DNA of 64,000 nt, from the NCBI RefSeq assembly GCF_947623445.1, contig NC_135244.1:5828001-5892000 (forward strand), written 5' to 3'. This document shows, piece by piece, positions 10,765 to 22,400 of the stretch. Numbering within the stretch: the first letter of the stretch is position 1; the number at the start of each line of letters is the position of its first letter. The DNA comes from Clavelina lepadiformis (lineage: Eukaryota; Chordata; Ascidiacea; Aplousobranchia; Clavelinidae). Both the position numbers and the translations under genes were made by a program. The notes beneath the pieces were generated by a model that was not told where the DNA came from, searched no databases, and worked only from the letters and a program-made list of their open reading frames with translations.

Positions 10765-11469
10765 ATCTTTTCATTGGGCATAATTACAATGTAGTACATG
10801 CCTTGATAAAAATTCTTTTATATTTTTCTTATAAGCCTTCTGTCTTTTAAACGTGCGACGTGCTAGATTTCGCTAGTAACCGAATCACAGCCAGTGCAAG
10901 TGCATGCAATGCGACTTTTACTGCATTACATTTAGGCTAAATCATATAGGTGTAATACAGCCAAAGTGTAAAATCTTCACAGGTATTCCGATTTTCCAAG
11001 CCAAATTTTAATTGATACAATTGTGTGATTGTTACCTCCTGATGACGACATATAGTTTACATTGCTAAGACTAACTCCTTGATTGGAGCAAACTCTGCAA
11101 ACTGATTTAAGCTTAGGATAACAGCAACATCTAAAGAAGAAAGTACTAAAATTAAAACAATTCATCGTTTAATTCGGAAACCATATCAGTGTAAATGCAT
11201 TATTTTCACTTAAGTGCTTGAGTCTATAAAACATTTACGGGATGTACTTGAGTATATAAAATACAGTTGTGTACATCCTACTGTTTACAAATCAGTATAG
11301 GGTATAGTGCAGTAAATTATACATAGCCATATTGAAAATTTTCCTGGTCTTTGCAATTTTTTTTTATTGTGGTTGTTTTGATCAAAATGTATAACCGAAA
11401 AATTTTATTTACAAAAGCCAACTTTTCCTTGCGAAAAGTGTCCAGGTGTCAAATCAGTATTAACTTATA
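10765..11469. other. Intergenic spacer downstream of BTB-Kelch copy 1
   Basis: About 700 bp, expected to hold the 3'UTR of copy 1. No polyadenylation hexamer is convincing and no other feature was recognised. Confidence 0.4.
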
Positions 11470-12549
11470 TACGTCAAGGACGTCAGCAAAGGAGCCTAAC
11501 CTACACCTTTTGTCATTAAATTCTTTAGTAAGTTTCCAACTGTCGGCGGATGGGCTGTATGCTTCCAGAAACGTCCTTCTTTTAAAAGTGGACAGATGGA
11601 CAGTGGACCTTCCCCAATTGGCAGCGGGAAGTTTTTCTTGTGTTTAGTATACAGTATACACGGCCCGGTTTTGATTTCTTACGGATTACGTCATTCGTAA
11701 TGCAGCGCTTAACGCGATGGTTCTGGTATGGCTAGTCTCTTATTTACAGTCTATTCAATGCAGCTTTATTCTGTGCTCTGATAACTGTAACCGTTTCGTT
11801 GAGAATCAATAATATATCATTATTTAAGACATTGACAGTTTGGTTTTGGTATTGTGATGCTTAACTAGGCTATCAAGGGTTAATGAACACGCTATAAATG
11901 GAGTCAGATTAGCGAAAAATCGATCAAGCAAAGATTAACAACAATTCACAACCTCCAGAATACACCTAGATAGCACAGATTAACATAGCTTCGAAAGAGT
12001 TTACATCGAGGTGTATGACGTCACTTTCATTCAACAATATTGAAAGTTTTTTTTTGTAAAAATATCTTGTGTTTTGTAACTCCGCTGCGTTATGCTTCAC
12101 TGCGTTGAACCATTTGGTTGGAACCGTTAGAAGACTGGCCGAGTCTACGCATATCCATTTCTGACTCAGATAATCCATACAACATTTTTTTTAACTGCGA
12201 TATCCGCAAATAATCTGCGGCGCCAAACAGATTATAAATATTAGTATCATCTACAGAAATTGAAGTTGAGTGCATTTAGTCAATGACCTTTTGCATCATA
12301 TCAGCGTCTAGTCTACCAAGCGTTGCATTGCATACCATAGCGTTGCATCATACCCAACGGTCCGTTTTGTCGTTTCCTCAGTTCAGTGGTGAACATGGTG
12401 GCTGAGTAATTCGAATGAACTGCAATGATACTTTTGTGCACCAGAAAAGTTTTGGATCCAACTTTTATTCTGACGTCACAAAATCGTTCGTCATCGCGAT
12501 CAATCCTTAACTTTCTCATCAATTTATCGGAATCCATTTGGAATCGCAT
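11470..12549 (-). pseudogene. Broken BTB-BACK-Kelch copy, inverted between two intact copies
   Basis: On the minus strand a BTB start (ATG at 12547-12549; FCDVRIKVGSKTFLVHKS, NYSATMFTTELRK) matches copy 2 (VHKCVLG, YFATMFTTEMK). The frame is lost after about 70 codons. It resumes in another frame as LDADMMQKVID followed by an in-frame TAA at 12273-12275, then continues as SVDDTNIYNLFGAADYLRI. A further shift leads into a BACK-like segment (LSILLNESDVIHLDVNSFEAML). Near 11500-11600 an isolated fragment, FLEAYSPSADSWKLTKEFND, resembles the last Kelch strand of the intact copies (VLEVYCHVTNSWKIVTEFDE in copy 1). Most of the propeller is deleted. At least two frameshifts, one stop and a large deletion make this a pseudogene. 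Confidence 0.85.
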
Positions 12550-13292
12550 TATACTTTGTCAATTGAGCAACGGGTAGAATCTTTTGTATTATTTTGAACA
12601 AAAAATGCGGCGTTAGTATCATTAATCAATCATTAAACTCTGTTTAGCAGCATCTCGCTTACCAGCAATTAAACTAAGTAAACTGAAAGTCACGAGACCG
12701 TATACGTTAAATAGCCAAATATTTGTTTTTTAAGTTAAAGTTTAACTGTACTGCAGTTTCAGACAGATATTATTTTAATTATATCTGGAAACTATGTATT
12801 ACTAGACAGAAATTATATAGAACTAAACAAATTTGCAGTAAATCTTTTGTATAAGATTAGTAGCAAAAACATTGACTGTCGCGCATGTTCTGTTCGATCC
12901 GATTCTTTGCGCCTCGGGATTCTATATAAGGGCTCCTCGAATTAGCACAAGCTGGTTGGCTGTTTGATTTCTATGCTTCTTTGGCCTGGCCTGGCCTGGG
13001 ACATGACGTGGAAACGGGGTGGCCTTTTTTGCTTTCGTACAAGGCGGCCAAAAACCAGGCAATACGCCACTGTTTTAGTGTATGAAAATATACATCATGT
13101 TGTAGAAATGGGGCCCACAATTTAAAGTTGCCCAAGGGCCTCAGTGATCCTTAATCCGCTACTGGTTGTCTTGACGGTAAGGATTCTAACCAAAATTTTT
13201 TTTAAATATAGCTAATGTACATAGCATTTTATTTCTTTATTTCACAGAATAAAAAGTGGAATCTTTATTTGTTTAGTAGAATAAAACACGTA
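12550..13292. other. Upstream region of BTB-Kelch copy 2
   Basis: Contains a short GGCCT tandem (12982-12997) and the sequence AATACGCCACTG at 13061-13072, the reverse complement of the common transposon-like terminus CAGTGGCGTATT. An acceptor-like TTTCACAG ends at 13247, 45 nt before the chosen start of copy 2. No gene was seen. Confidence 0.45.
13240..13247 (+). promoter_or_regulatory. Acceptor-like site before BTB-Kelch copy 2
   Basis: A T-rich tract ending in TTTCACAG lies 45 nt upstream of the ATG at 13293. It argues that the in-frame ATG at 13215 is intronic or outron sequence and that translation begins at MSFTTGCH. It could serve cis- or trans-splicing. Confidence 0.4.
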
Positions 13293-15008
13293 ATGTCTTT
13301 CACGACTGGATGTCACAGACCGGTACAGCGACCTCAGAACGGAATTAAACCAGGATATCTTGTCGAAAAATTACAAAATGCTCGTGATATTGGGAAGTTC
13401 TGCGACTTTTCAATACAAACAGGACCTGAAATATTTTCTGTGCACAAATGTGTGCTTGGACTTTCATCAGATTACTTTGCTACAATGTTCACAACGGAAA
13501 TGAAGGAGAAATATGAAACAACTGTTACTTTGGACGACATTAATCCTGACGTCATGAAAGAAATCATCAATTTCATGTACGCTCGTCCACTCACTTTGGG
13601 TAACAGTGATATTTTTGAGCTTTTTTCAGCTGCAAATTATTTTCAGATTGAAATTCTGAAAAAAAAGTGTGGCGAATATCTAAAAAACAAACTCTTGGCA
13701 AGCAATCTTCCTTATCTCATGACAATATGGGAACATGCTAACAAATTCAGCATGGAAAGCTTGCAAGCAGCTGTTGAAAGTCATATTTCAAAAAACTTTT
13801 CACTTTTGCTAAATGAAGATGATATTTCATCTCTGGAGTTATATCACTTTAAAGTTGTTTTGAAATTTTTGAACAACACTTTAACTGATGAATACAGGTT
13901 TAAAAAAATCATGATATGGATTAAGCACGACCTTGCAAATAGGGAAGAACACCTGTCGGAACTATTTGCAGTTATAGATTTGGACAGCATACCCAAGTCT
14001 ATTTTAAGTGAGTTAGTTTCCAACGATGATGCTGTGATGCGTTCACCACAATGCTTGAAGATGATAATTAATTCACTGGCAAACAGACTTCCGGATAATA
14101 AATTAGAAAAGTTTCTCTTTTGCGCTAACGAAGGCTCATCGTATTCCCTTTATGATGTCACAACAGATCGTTGGTCACTACTGACCCCTTTGGATAAAGG
14201 AAAACGAATGCATGCCAGTGTAGTTGTATGTGACGATGGCATTTATGTTATAGGTGGTGAAGTAAACCAATTGTCGGTACCTAGCGTGCACTTTATAAGC
14301 ACAGAAAAAGACCAGGGATGGAAAGCATGCCCACAAATTAATGAACCGAGACAAAACTGCTCTTCGGCTTTATACAAAAGTTGCATCTATGTTGCTGGAG
14401 GAAGAAAACATTTCAAACCGGAGCCGATCTCGCCAGACTGGTTTGTGTCAGAATGTCTTTCTTCTGTTGAATGCTTTGACATCAAAAATCAGAAATGGAT
14501 CAATACAATACCTATTCCGTCTTATGGAACACAACAATTAAGCCTAAGTTTGGTTGCTTGTGGCAACTATCTTTATACTCTATGTTGTAAACGTTTTTGC
14601 TATAATGTCTGCACTTTGTATATTGAACAGTTTGATGGTAAAAAGTGGGAAAAAATATCTGAGCTTCCTAACGAAATTCCAGTGCAGGCCGTTGCTTTAA
14701 ACAAACAGCTGTTTTGCTTGTGCAAAAGCCCATTACGAAGTCAGACACTTGCTTTATTTCGATATAACTGTGCAAGGAATTGTTGGAAGCGCTGTGCCCC
14801 ATTGACGTCACCTGCAAATGATGTTTCCCTTTGTGTTGCAAATGGCAAGCTGTATGCACATTGGATGAGTACTAGTGCCCAGGGAACTTTCAAGAGTATT
14901 CTTGAAGGTTATAACATTTCTGCAAATAAGTGGACAAATGTTAAAAAATTTGCTGTGGGAAATGCAGGAAAACTTTTAGCTTCATGCAGTTCTTTAGTAG
15001 TTGGTTAA
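13293..15008 (+). CDS. BTB-BACK-Kelch protein, KLHL type (probable CUL3 adaptor), copy 2
   Basis: An intronless 571-residue protein. BTB at about residues 30-135 (FCDFSIQTGPEIFSVHKC, YFATMFTTEMK, LFSAANYFQI), BACK at about 140-245 (FSLLLNEDDIS), and a Kelch propeller from about 270 (IYVIGGEVN, IYVAGGRK). Later repeats are degenerate, losing most GG pairs. The likely role is a CUL3 substrate adaptor. The start was chosen at MSFTTGCH because a good acceptor-like TTTCACAG separates it from the upstream in-frame ATG. It is related to the gene at 9.0 kb and closer to the inverted pseudogene in the BTB region (shared ATMFTTE). No specific vertebrate orthologue was recognised. Confidence 0.9.
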   Translation: MSFTTGCHRPVQRPQNGIKPGYLVEKLQNARDIGKFCDFSIQTGPEIFSVHKCVLGLSSDYFATMFTTEMKEKYETTVTLDDINPDVMKEIINFMYARPLTLGNSDIFELFSAANYFQIEILKKKCGEYLKNKLLASNLPYLMTIWEHANKFSMESLQAAVESHISKNFSLLLNEDDISSLELYHFKVVLKFLNNTLTDEYRFKKIMIWIKHDLANREEHLSELFAVIDLDSIPKSILSELVSNDDAVMRSPQCLKMIINSLANRLPDNKLEKFLFCANEGSSYSLYDVTTDRWSLLTPLDKGKRMHASVVVCDDGIYVIGGEVNQLSVPSVHFISTEKDQGWKACPQINEPRQNCSSALYKSCIYVAGGRKHFKPEPISPDWFVSECLSSVECFDIKNQKWINTIPIPSYGTQQLSLSLVACGNYLYTLCCKRFCYNVCTLYIEQFDGKKWEKISELPNEIPVQAVALNKQLFCLCKSPLRSQTLALFRYNCARNCWKRCAPLTSPANDVSLCVANGKLYAHWMSTSAQGTFKSILEGYNISANKWTNVKKFAVGNAGKLLASCSSLVVG

Positions 15009-15425
15009 GAAAAACAGTTGACATTTCACAAACCGTATAATACAGCTATTTTTGATGTATAAAACCAAAACAAACTTTATACTTTTGTTAGTGAAGAGCT
15101 TTGCAAGAAAAATTGATCGTAACAATGTAGTTACAAGTTACATTACAGTGGATAAGGCGTTTTGAAGTTATATGAAGTAAACTTCGAATGTCTTGTAGAC
15201 ACAACACTAATTCCTATATGACGAAATACTGGATGGTGATGGGGCCTGTATCTGTAGCGCATATCTGATTTCATTAATCTGTAGTATTATGATAACTGCA
15301 CAATTTGTACAATATACAAAGCTTTTACGTGCAACCTTGGTGTTATGCGGGACGGCTCGTGTTTCTTTATCTTTAGTAAAGTGTGTATAAGTCTATAGGA
15401 AAATATATAAGTAAAAAAATATCCA

Positions 15426-15431
15426 AATAAA
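15426..15431 (+). terminator. Candidate polyadenylation signal for BTB-Kelch copy 2
   Basis: An AATAAA hexamer in AT-rich sequence about 420 nt after the stop codon. It is the first canonical hexamer I noticed downstream; use is unverified. Confidence 0.35.
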
Positions 15432-16245
15432 AATTAATTATCTTGCTTCTGTAAGAGCAGGTGTCAACATGTTCCGTTGATACTCAGTACAAGCGCATAT
15501 CAGATCAATGAAAAGTTGCTGTTGGAAAACTCGTTTCGGCGAATGTGGTGAGCGCGTTGGACATGATTGACTAATTATAAAAGGGGTTTTTATTTAAACA
15601 AGTGTTATCTGTATGAGCACTGCGTGACCTTAGCTTTAGGTAGTCTAAGCCTAGTTCTCAGAAACTATGTACCTGATATACCAACAGTTGTATTAGGCCT
15701 ATTTGGCTTTTAGGTTTTCAATAATTTTCATCAACGCAAACTTTTATGTCCTACCAAATGTAATAAAACATTGTTTAAGATAACGGTTGCCTGAATGGCT
15801 AGAAATAAGGTTAACTTTATGACTTGATAGTCAGGTAGCAGGACAGCATGAGTGAAAAGAAGCTAGCCACAGCAACAACTAACAAGAGCAGTAAGATCAA
15901 GCCTAAAGTCAAGTGCAGAAATGCACAGCCATGTTGCTTCGATACTGGACCTCTTTTACTCAATTTATGACATCATATTGCTCTGTACTACAGGACCCAA
16001 CAGTTGATTAAAATTCTTCTTTGTACTTAGAGAGGTTCGGTATTAATATATCTGCATTTTATTTGGCGGAAAAATTTATAACGTCACAACATTTCATGTC
16101 ACAAAAACTATGACGATACAGGAAAGCTTCAGGGGATGGGCACAGAAGTTACGAAACTTCCCCGGTGGCAAATAATGTTGCCAGTTAGCAACTGAGTGCC
16201 TTCAACGACGAAAGATTTCACAGAATGCCATTTAAGCACCGAACG

Positions 16246-16255
16246 TTTATTTATT
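16246..16255 (-). terminator. Candidate polyadenylation signal for CAND1
   Basis: TTTATTTATT on the plus strand is two overlapping AATAAA hexamers on the minus strand, about 215 nt past the CAND1 stop codon. Placement and spacing are typical of a 3'UTR end. Confidence 0.5.
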
Positions 16256-16468
16256 GAATGGTGAAGGGGAATAACAAATCAGCTGACCTCATTCGTAACA
16301 AAGACTTTTCGAAAATCCACCCGAACCGACACGTGACTAACATATCCCCATATTTATAATTCAAGTGAGCAGCAAAACAGATAACACACTTCTGACGCAG
16401 CGAGGTGACCTTTTAGCAAAAAAAAAAAAACACTGCAGCAGTTTTGTGATAAGTGAATGCATAATGTT

Positions 16469-19400
16469 TTAACTTGTATCCATCGCTTCCATGGCAACTG
16501 GTGACGTCATCGATGACGTGTCTTTCTGAACGTTGTCAAACATGGCTGAAAGTTCCGAGCTAGATCGTACCTGAAAGGCGAAAAACAATCACGTAAGATG
16601 GAAAAGATTTAACCCAATATGATCACTGTCTTCGATTTTCAAACATCACACTAAGCTGAAATAACGTGAACTAATGTTTTTACCTGACATTAAACACACC
16701 AGCGTGCTGATGACTGGTAATCGCAATGTCTGATAAAACTAAACCACTATATTTGTTGCACGGTACCTGTGCAAGAAATTCACTCATTGCCGGAGACTTG
16801 TCAGCTTCTGGGATAGCAAGCAGCGAATGAGCAACTCTAAGAGCTGATCTCTTGAGTTCATTTTGTTTTTCAAACTCTTGTTTCACGGAATCGGCTTTAG
16901 GCTGAAAGTATTTATGATGAGTAGTAATTATTACCTTAGTAATTAAACACTTACAAAGGTAAAAGCAAACAGGCGCATATTACATAGTGTTACGTCAACA
17001 TGGATTCCATCGCCTACCTTCACTGAACAAGTTGCACGTAACGGTTCAATCAAACGATCAACGTGTTGAAGTACAGCTGTTGGACAGAGATTTGCAAGTC
17101 GAACCAACATCAAAAACGTTAACATCTGCAAATATTTAATGTCTGATATTTCAACTGGAAAGTAGCTAATGATTTTAGCAAACCCCAATTTGTAATTGTA
17201 GATTTACAAAACTTAAATATGTTGAAAGACAGTTTTTAAGTGTATTTTGAAACAGAGAAAAATAGTATTCCGTTAAATCAAAGAGCTTGATTATTTCACC
17301 TTTATATCATAACTGTCTTTTAGCCCATTTTCAACATAAGTTAGAAATTCAAAAATATCTAGTTGGGTGACAGAAGATTCCAGAAGTGTATACATGCACT
17401 CAAATGCAGCTTTTCTAACATCCAATCCATCATCAACGGTGTGCCGGAATGGACCCATCATCACTTCTCTGATAACAAAAAAGGATGGAATTCATCACAA
17501 CAAAACCCAAGAATTTGAAGCACATCTACTGTGGCCAGGGTTGAGACAGATCAACAATTTTTGACAACAGATTCGGGGCAAATCATTTTTTTTTTATAAT
17601 TTCATATATGACATAACAACAATGCGTGGTATCCATTACGCTCATCTGATACCCTGATGGTTGAACAAAGTTGGTAGATTCATATTTGCACAAGTAGCAA
17701 AACTTATTACTTGTATTGTCATGAATCTGAATCTCCTTCCATTTAACACATCCCTAAATGCTGACTGAAGTTGAAATATAGCAATGAAATTACATTTGAG
17801 TTATCTGAAGTTGTTGTAACTAGTTAGATAGGCATTTTGCCAAAACCTGTTATCAAAATTAGCCAAGATTCTGAGTTCAAGTTATTGAGATTCTACTCAA
17901 TAAAGCTTTGAACTTTGCAAGTTTTGTGTGAAAGTAGTTACTTAGTGGTACGAAAAAAGTAACAGAAATATAAGGCAAATCAGATCAATCATAACTAGAT
18001 TCCACAAAAAGAACAAATAACCTGATCAATTCCTTCCTGATTCTAGTTTCACTGTATAGCTTAGGAAGAACTTCTGACAGCATATCCCTTATAAGTGCAG
18101 ACTTGTTATGGGCCGCTGAGTTCAACAAGGTGAGGGTCACTCGGCGAACGTTCAAGTCACTGTCCTATGTTAAGGTAGGCAAAATAACTTAAAATATGTT
18201 GTTGATATTAATGTTATCTATAAGTTGTGTTATTGTGCATTATCACACATTGCATATGCTTCCGAAACTCATGACACTCATCCATCATCCATTGGCACTC
18301 ATCCATTGGCCATGAAACTAGCAGTATAATACTAAATATGATATTTGAAGCTTAAAGGTTACGGTACTTCAATAACAAAGCCTAATAAGTAATAACACTG
18401 TAAGACTATACTGTTAATAATTAATCAGCACAAGACAAACCTAACGTTCTTTTATTTCACCTCTAGTAAATTGAGAAACTCCCCAAAATGACTCTTCAGA
18501 AGCGGGTCTATAGCGAGTGGTTGATCTGTGATCGTGAACTTCACTGCGGTCACAACGGTAGCTCGCACTAGTGCACTTTCAGATGATAAGAATGACTGCA
18601 GCTTCAGTAAAAGCTGCTCCGGGTGGATAAGAGTCAACTTTCCAAGGCATTCAGCAACGACATTTCGAGTTCCTAGAAAATATAGATTATACATAACAAG
18701 AACAATTATGTATATTTAAGAATTACAGATATACAGCATACAATGACTAGGCAAAACGTTTCCTTTGATAAATGATTTGATGTAAGTATTACCTTCTTCA
18801 CGGCTTTCGGCGTATTGAAATAATAGCTTCCATATATCAGCCATGTACGGCTCCAATGCTTCTGGTGGAGAAAAGCTTATGGTCTCTTTGAGTGAATGCA
18901 GCAAAAGATACTGACTTTTTGACTGCAAATTTAAATTCAAATTAGCCAGGTTTCATAATATGCAAAAACTTTGTGACTACTGCAAGACCGAGATGGTAAA
19001 ATCTTCAATAACTTCCTGGGTAACTAACATTAGAGCGGAAAAAATAAAATTGAATTGATATTGCACTTTATCACTCTAAAGAGCTTCAGTAAATAGGTAG
19101 TAAATAGTTCACTCTGCTGATTTAAGTTTCAAGCATTTTAACAATTCCGTGATAACTGTAAATGTGTGTCCAGAATTTAAAAAATTCAAAAGCTATACTG
19201 ACTTGTGATTGGATTTGACGGACCATCCCTGGAAGATAGTGCTGCAGATTCCCGATGCTGATTCTTCCCAGGGAAAAAGAAGCAGCAGATTTCACTTCTT
19301 CATTTGGAGCGCTGAATGCACCCATGATCACCTGATATTGCAGAATATGATGGTACATAAATTCTGACAAGACTAGACCCCTAGTTCTTAATCAAGTCAT

Positions 19401-22400
19401 GTTAATGGGCATATCTAGCTTAGAACAGACCTGTGCTAGGTTTTGGTACGAACTCAAATCAATGTTTTGGCCAATTTCACCCAAAGCAAGCAGAGAAAAC
19501 GTTCGAATCGCATCAGTTGATTTATGGTTGTCAACATCCATCATGAATTGACGAACGATTAAATCACGTTCTGATGGACAGGCAATCACCAATGCAGAAA
19601 TGCATTTAGCTGAAATTAAAAATACATTTGGTCAAATTATCAATTAACTAGCAAAAAATAACTGTCTAGTACAATCAACACTAAAGCCAATAAATATACC
19701 AGTTGAGTGGAAAGCTTGTTTATGTAGATTCGAGGTATTCTGTGTAGAGCCTGACCGTTGTTTTGATGCACCCCGTTGTGGATAAATAGGTTCAATTAAT
19801 GATCGCAGGACATCTCTGAAGGAAACAATTGACTCCTCGCTTCTTAAACGTTTTGTCTCGCTGCAAGTTACCAATACACGAAAGAATTCCAATACTGCAT
19901 TCAATGCACCACCTACACACAAGCTTAAATTTTTCAAAAAGACCTGATTGTTAGCTACCATGGTAACCGATTCAGCAAACCAATCCTAAATGCAATGAAT
20001 ACAAGACTTGCAGCAGAAGTTAAAATTTTCAAGAAATCTGCGCAGGCTGATAAAACTAACTACTAAATCTAACACATCTAGCATCTCACCATGCAAGAGG
20101 GGCGATCTCACAATTTGATAGACATTGGGTAGTATATCATTAAGAATGCCCTTTATACTAGAAGCTATTGGCAATTTCATCATCAATGACAAAAGCTGCA
20201 TTGCCAGTTGGGTAATATGCAAATCAGTTTCATTTATTAATTGGGGAATCTCTTCAACCACTGATATCATCATTTCTGCAGTGATGTCACTGGAAAATAA
20301 TGAGAAAAGGTATGTGAAACGCAAGTGAAAATGCTACCAATAATGTCGGCTTATTTTCTATCTTACACTGTAAGCGACATAGCATGATTTCATAAAAACT
20401 AACTGTTTAGGTTGTTATTATCTACTTTGTGGTCATTATGATACAAGCATTTAAGAAAACAAACCTTGCGAAGTTTGAAAAGATGCTGTCCAGGCAACGT
20501 AGAGTTGAAATTTTCAGTGATCTTTGATTTTTTCTGAGGAAGTTTGCCAAAACTGGCATAGCTCCTGGCAATATCGGAGCAAGGCTTACCCGTCGTGACA
20601 TTGCCACCATGTGGAGGGATTTAACTGCTGTTAACCTTGTAATCTCATTTTTCAAGCGATCAAGAAATAGTTCAAGGGTAGTAGGCACTTCAGCAGTTAA
20701 GCTGTCAAACATTTATTTACTCACAAATGGTGCAACAAAAGCAGTTTATGAAATTTAACAAAAGCTCATTAACTCGGTTCTATAGTAAATTTTAGGAGTA
20801 ACTAAAAAAAAACTTGTTCTAGCAAAACAACTACATGGAAATACCATTTATAACATCTTCAGCTATCACAAACTGTATACAGCACAAACATTGGTAACAC
20901 AGCACAAACAATTTTATGTTTACTGACTGGTGGCCAGCAGAGGAGATGATCTGTCCCATACATGTGATCGCACGCTCTTTCACTTCCTGGTCTATGTCAG
21001 ACGTTTTAAGACGATGCAAGGTGGCAAAATACAAAGTTTGCATTAATTTCTCAACATCGAATGTGGCGGAATCAACACAAATCACCTGCAAGTAACTAGC
21101 TCATTTCAGATAACTGACAAAGTTGTGCCTAAGTGCTGATATGCAAACTACCATAGACAACAACTGACAAATCATATTGCAATGCTATTAAGTACCTTAA
21201 CAAGGTCTTGCATCACAAGCAATGCATCCGATGTAATTTTATAAAACGGATCCTTGACGCACGTGACCACAAGGGGGGATAGAGTTTGAACATAAGGATG
21301 TATTACCTATAAAACAGCATGTTGGAATACTAAAATATGAGATGGGCAAAAATTTAATAGTTTTGATCAATTACCTCAGCGTCGTGATTGGTTAAAAGAA
21401 TATGGATAAAATTAAGAGTGTCAATCTTCATGTTTGACGAATTGTTCCGATTTGCTACAAGGCTGTACTCTATCCCAGGCATAAGTGCCCCCAAGTGTTC
21501 AGATAAACAACCTGGCATGGTGAGCACGAGTTGAGTAAGAAGGGAGAAACAGCAATGTCTGGTCTTGACACTCTTTTCCACAAGATGTTTGTGAATAGCT
21601 GTGGGTTTCAATAATGGAATATGTCACACTATAATGCAGCTCAGAAGAAATTATGCTACATATCTATTTAAAAAAAAACAATCATTGCATTCAGAAAATG
21701 GTAAAAACAAACAGTGAACCAGCATCTTTATTTGCTAATTTAGCATCTCATTTGTGTAGTTGTTAAAACTGTCATTTCTTACATTTTACAATTTCCGGCA
21801 CCTGCACTGCCAGAAGAGATAACGCTGAATCTTCTGTTTCCATGGCCTGCTCAGTACTACTGACCACCACATTAGTGCCAGATGATGTTGCCAATATTAC
21901 AGTTCGGGTGTGCTTGACCAGAGCAATGAAAGCATTGAATATGTCAGCCTTTACACTTTCCTCTCGTTCCTATAATAAGTACAGATCGGTTAGATGGACA
22001 TAAGCTACGCAGTACGCATAGTGGTTCAACTCCGTTTTCAGTGAGATGTCTTTTATATAATATTAACAGAAATGAACTTTCCAATAGACAAGACCTATTG
22101 CTTAAACTGTTCAGTAATCAGATACAGCATGTGCATTAGGGATATTGCCACCTTGAACCTTGCAACCATTGGAAGTGAAACAGACTGATAGAGTTGCACC
22201 AGCAGTTCAGGTCGAGTGGACACAATTGCTTCAAGACATTTTGCAGATGCTCTTCGAACCTAGTATGAGATTGCGTAATAACACCAAAACTCTTGTTAGA
22301 AAAGATTCCGCTACCTTACTGGGCTGATAGATTTACCTTCCAACTCATATCATCATCGTCAGAATAATCCTCCTCATCTTCATCATCAACTTCATCTTCA

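Larger units (their letters stand above)
15009..16468. other. Convergent intergenic region between BTB-Kelch copy 2 and CAND1
   Basis: Holds the 3' ends of the two convergent genes. There is an AATAAA near 15426 for the plus-strand gene and a double AATAAATAAA on the minus strand (TTTATTTATT at 16246-16255) for CAND1. No other feature was recognised. Confidence 0.5.

Noticed and set aside
13215-13292. Upstream in-frame ATG of BTB-Kelch copy 2
   Set aside because: A strong acceptor-like TTTCACAG lies between it and the BTB domain, so this stretch is probably spliced out.
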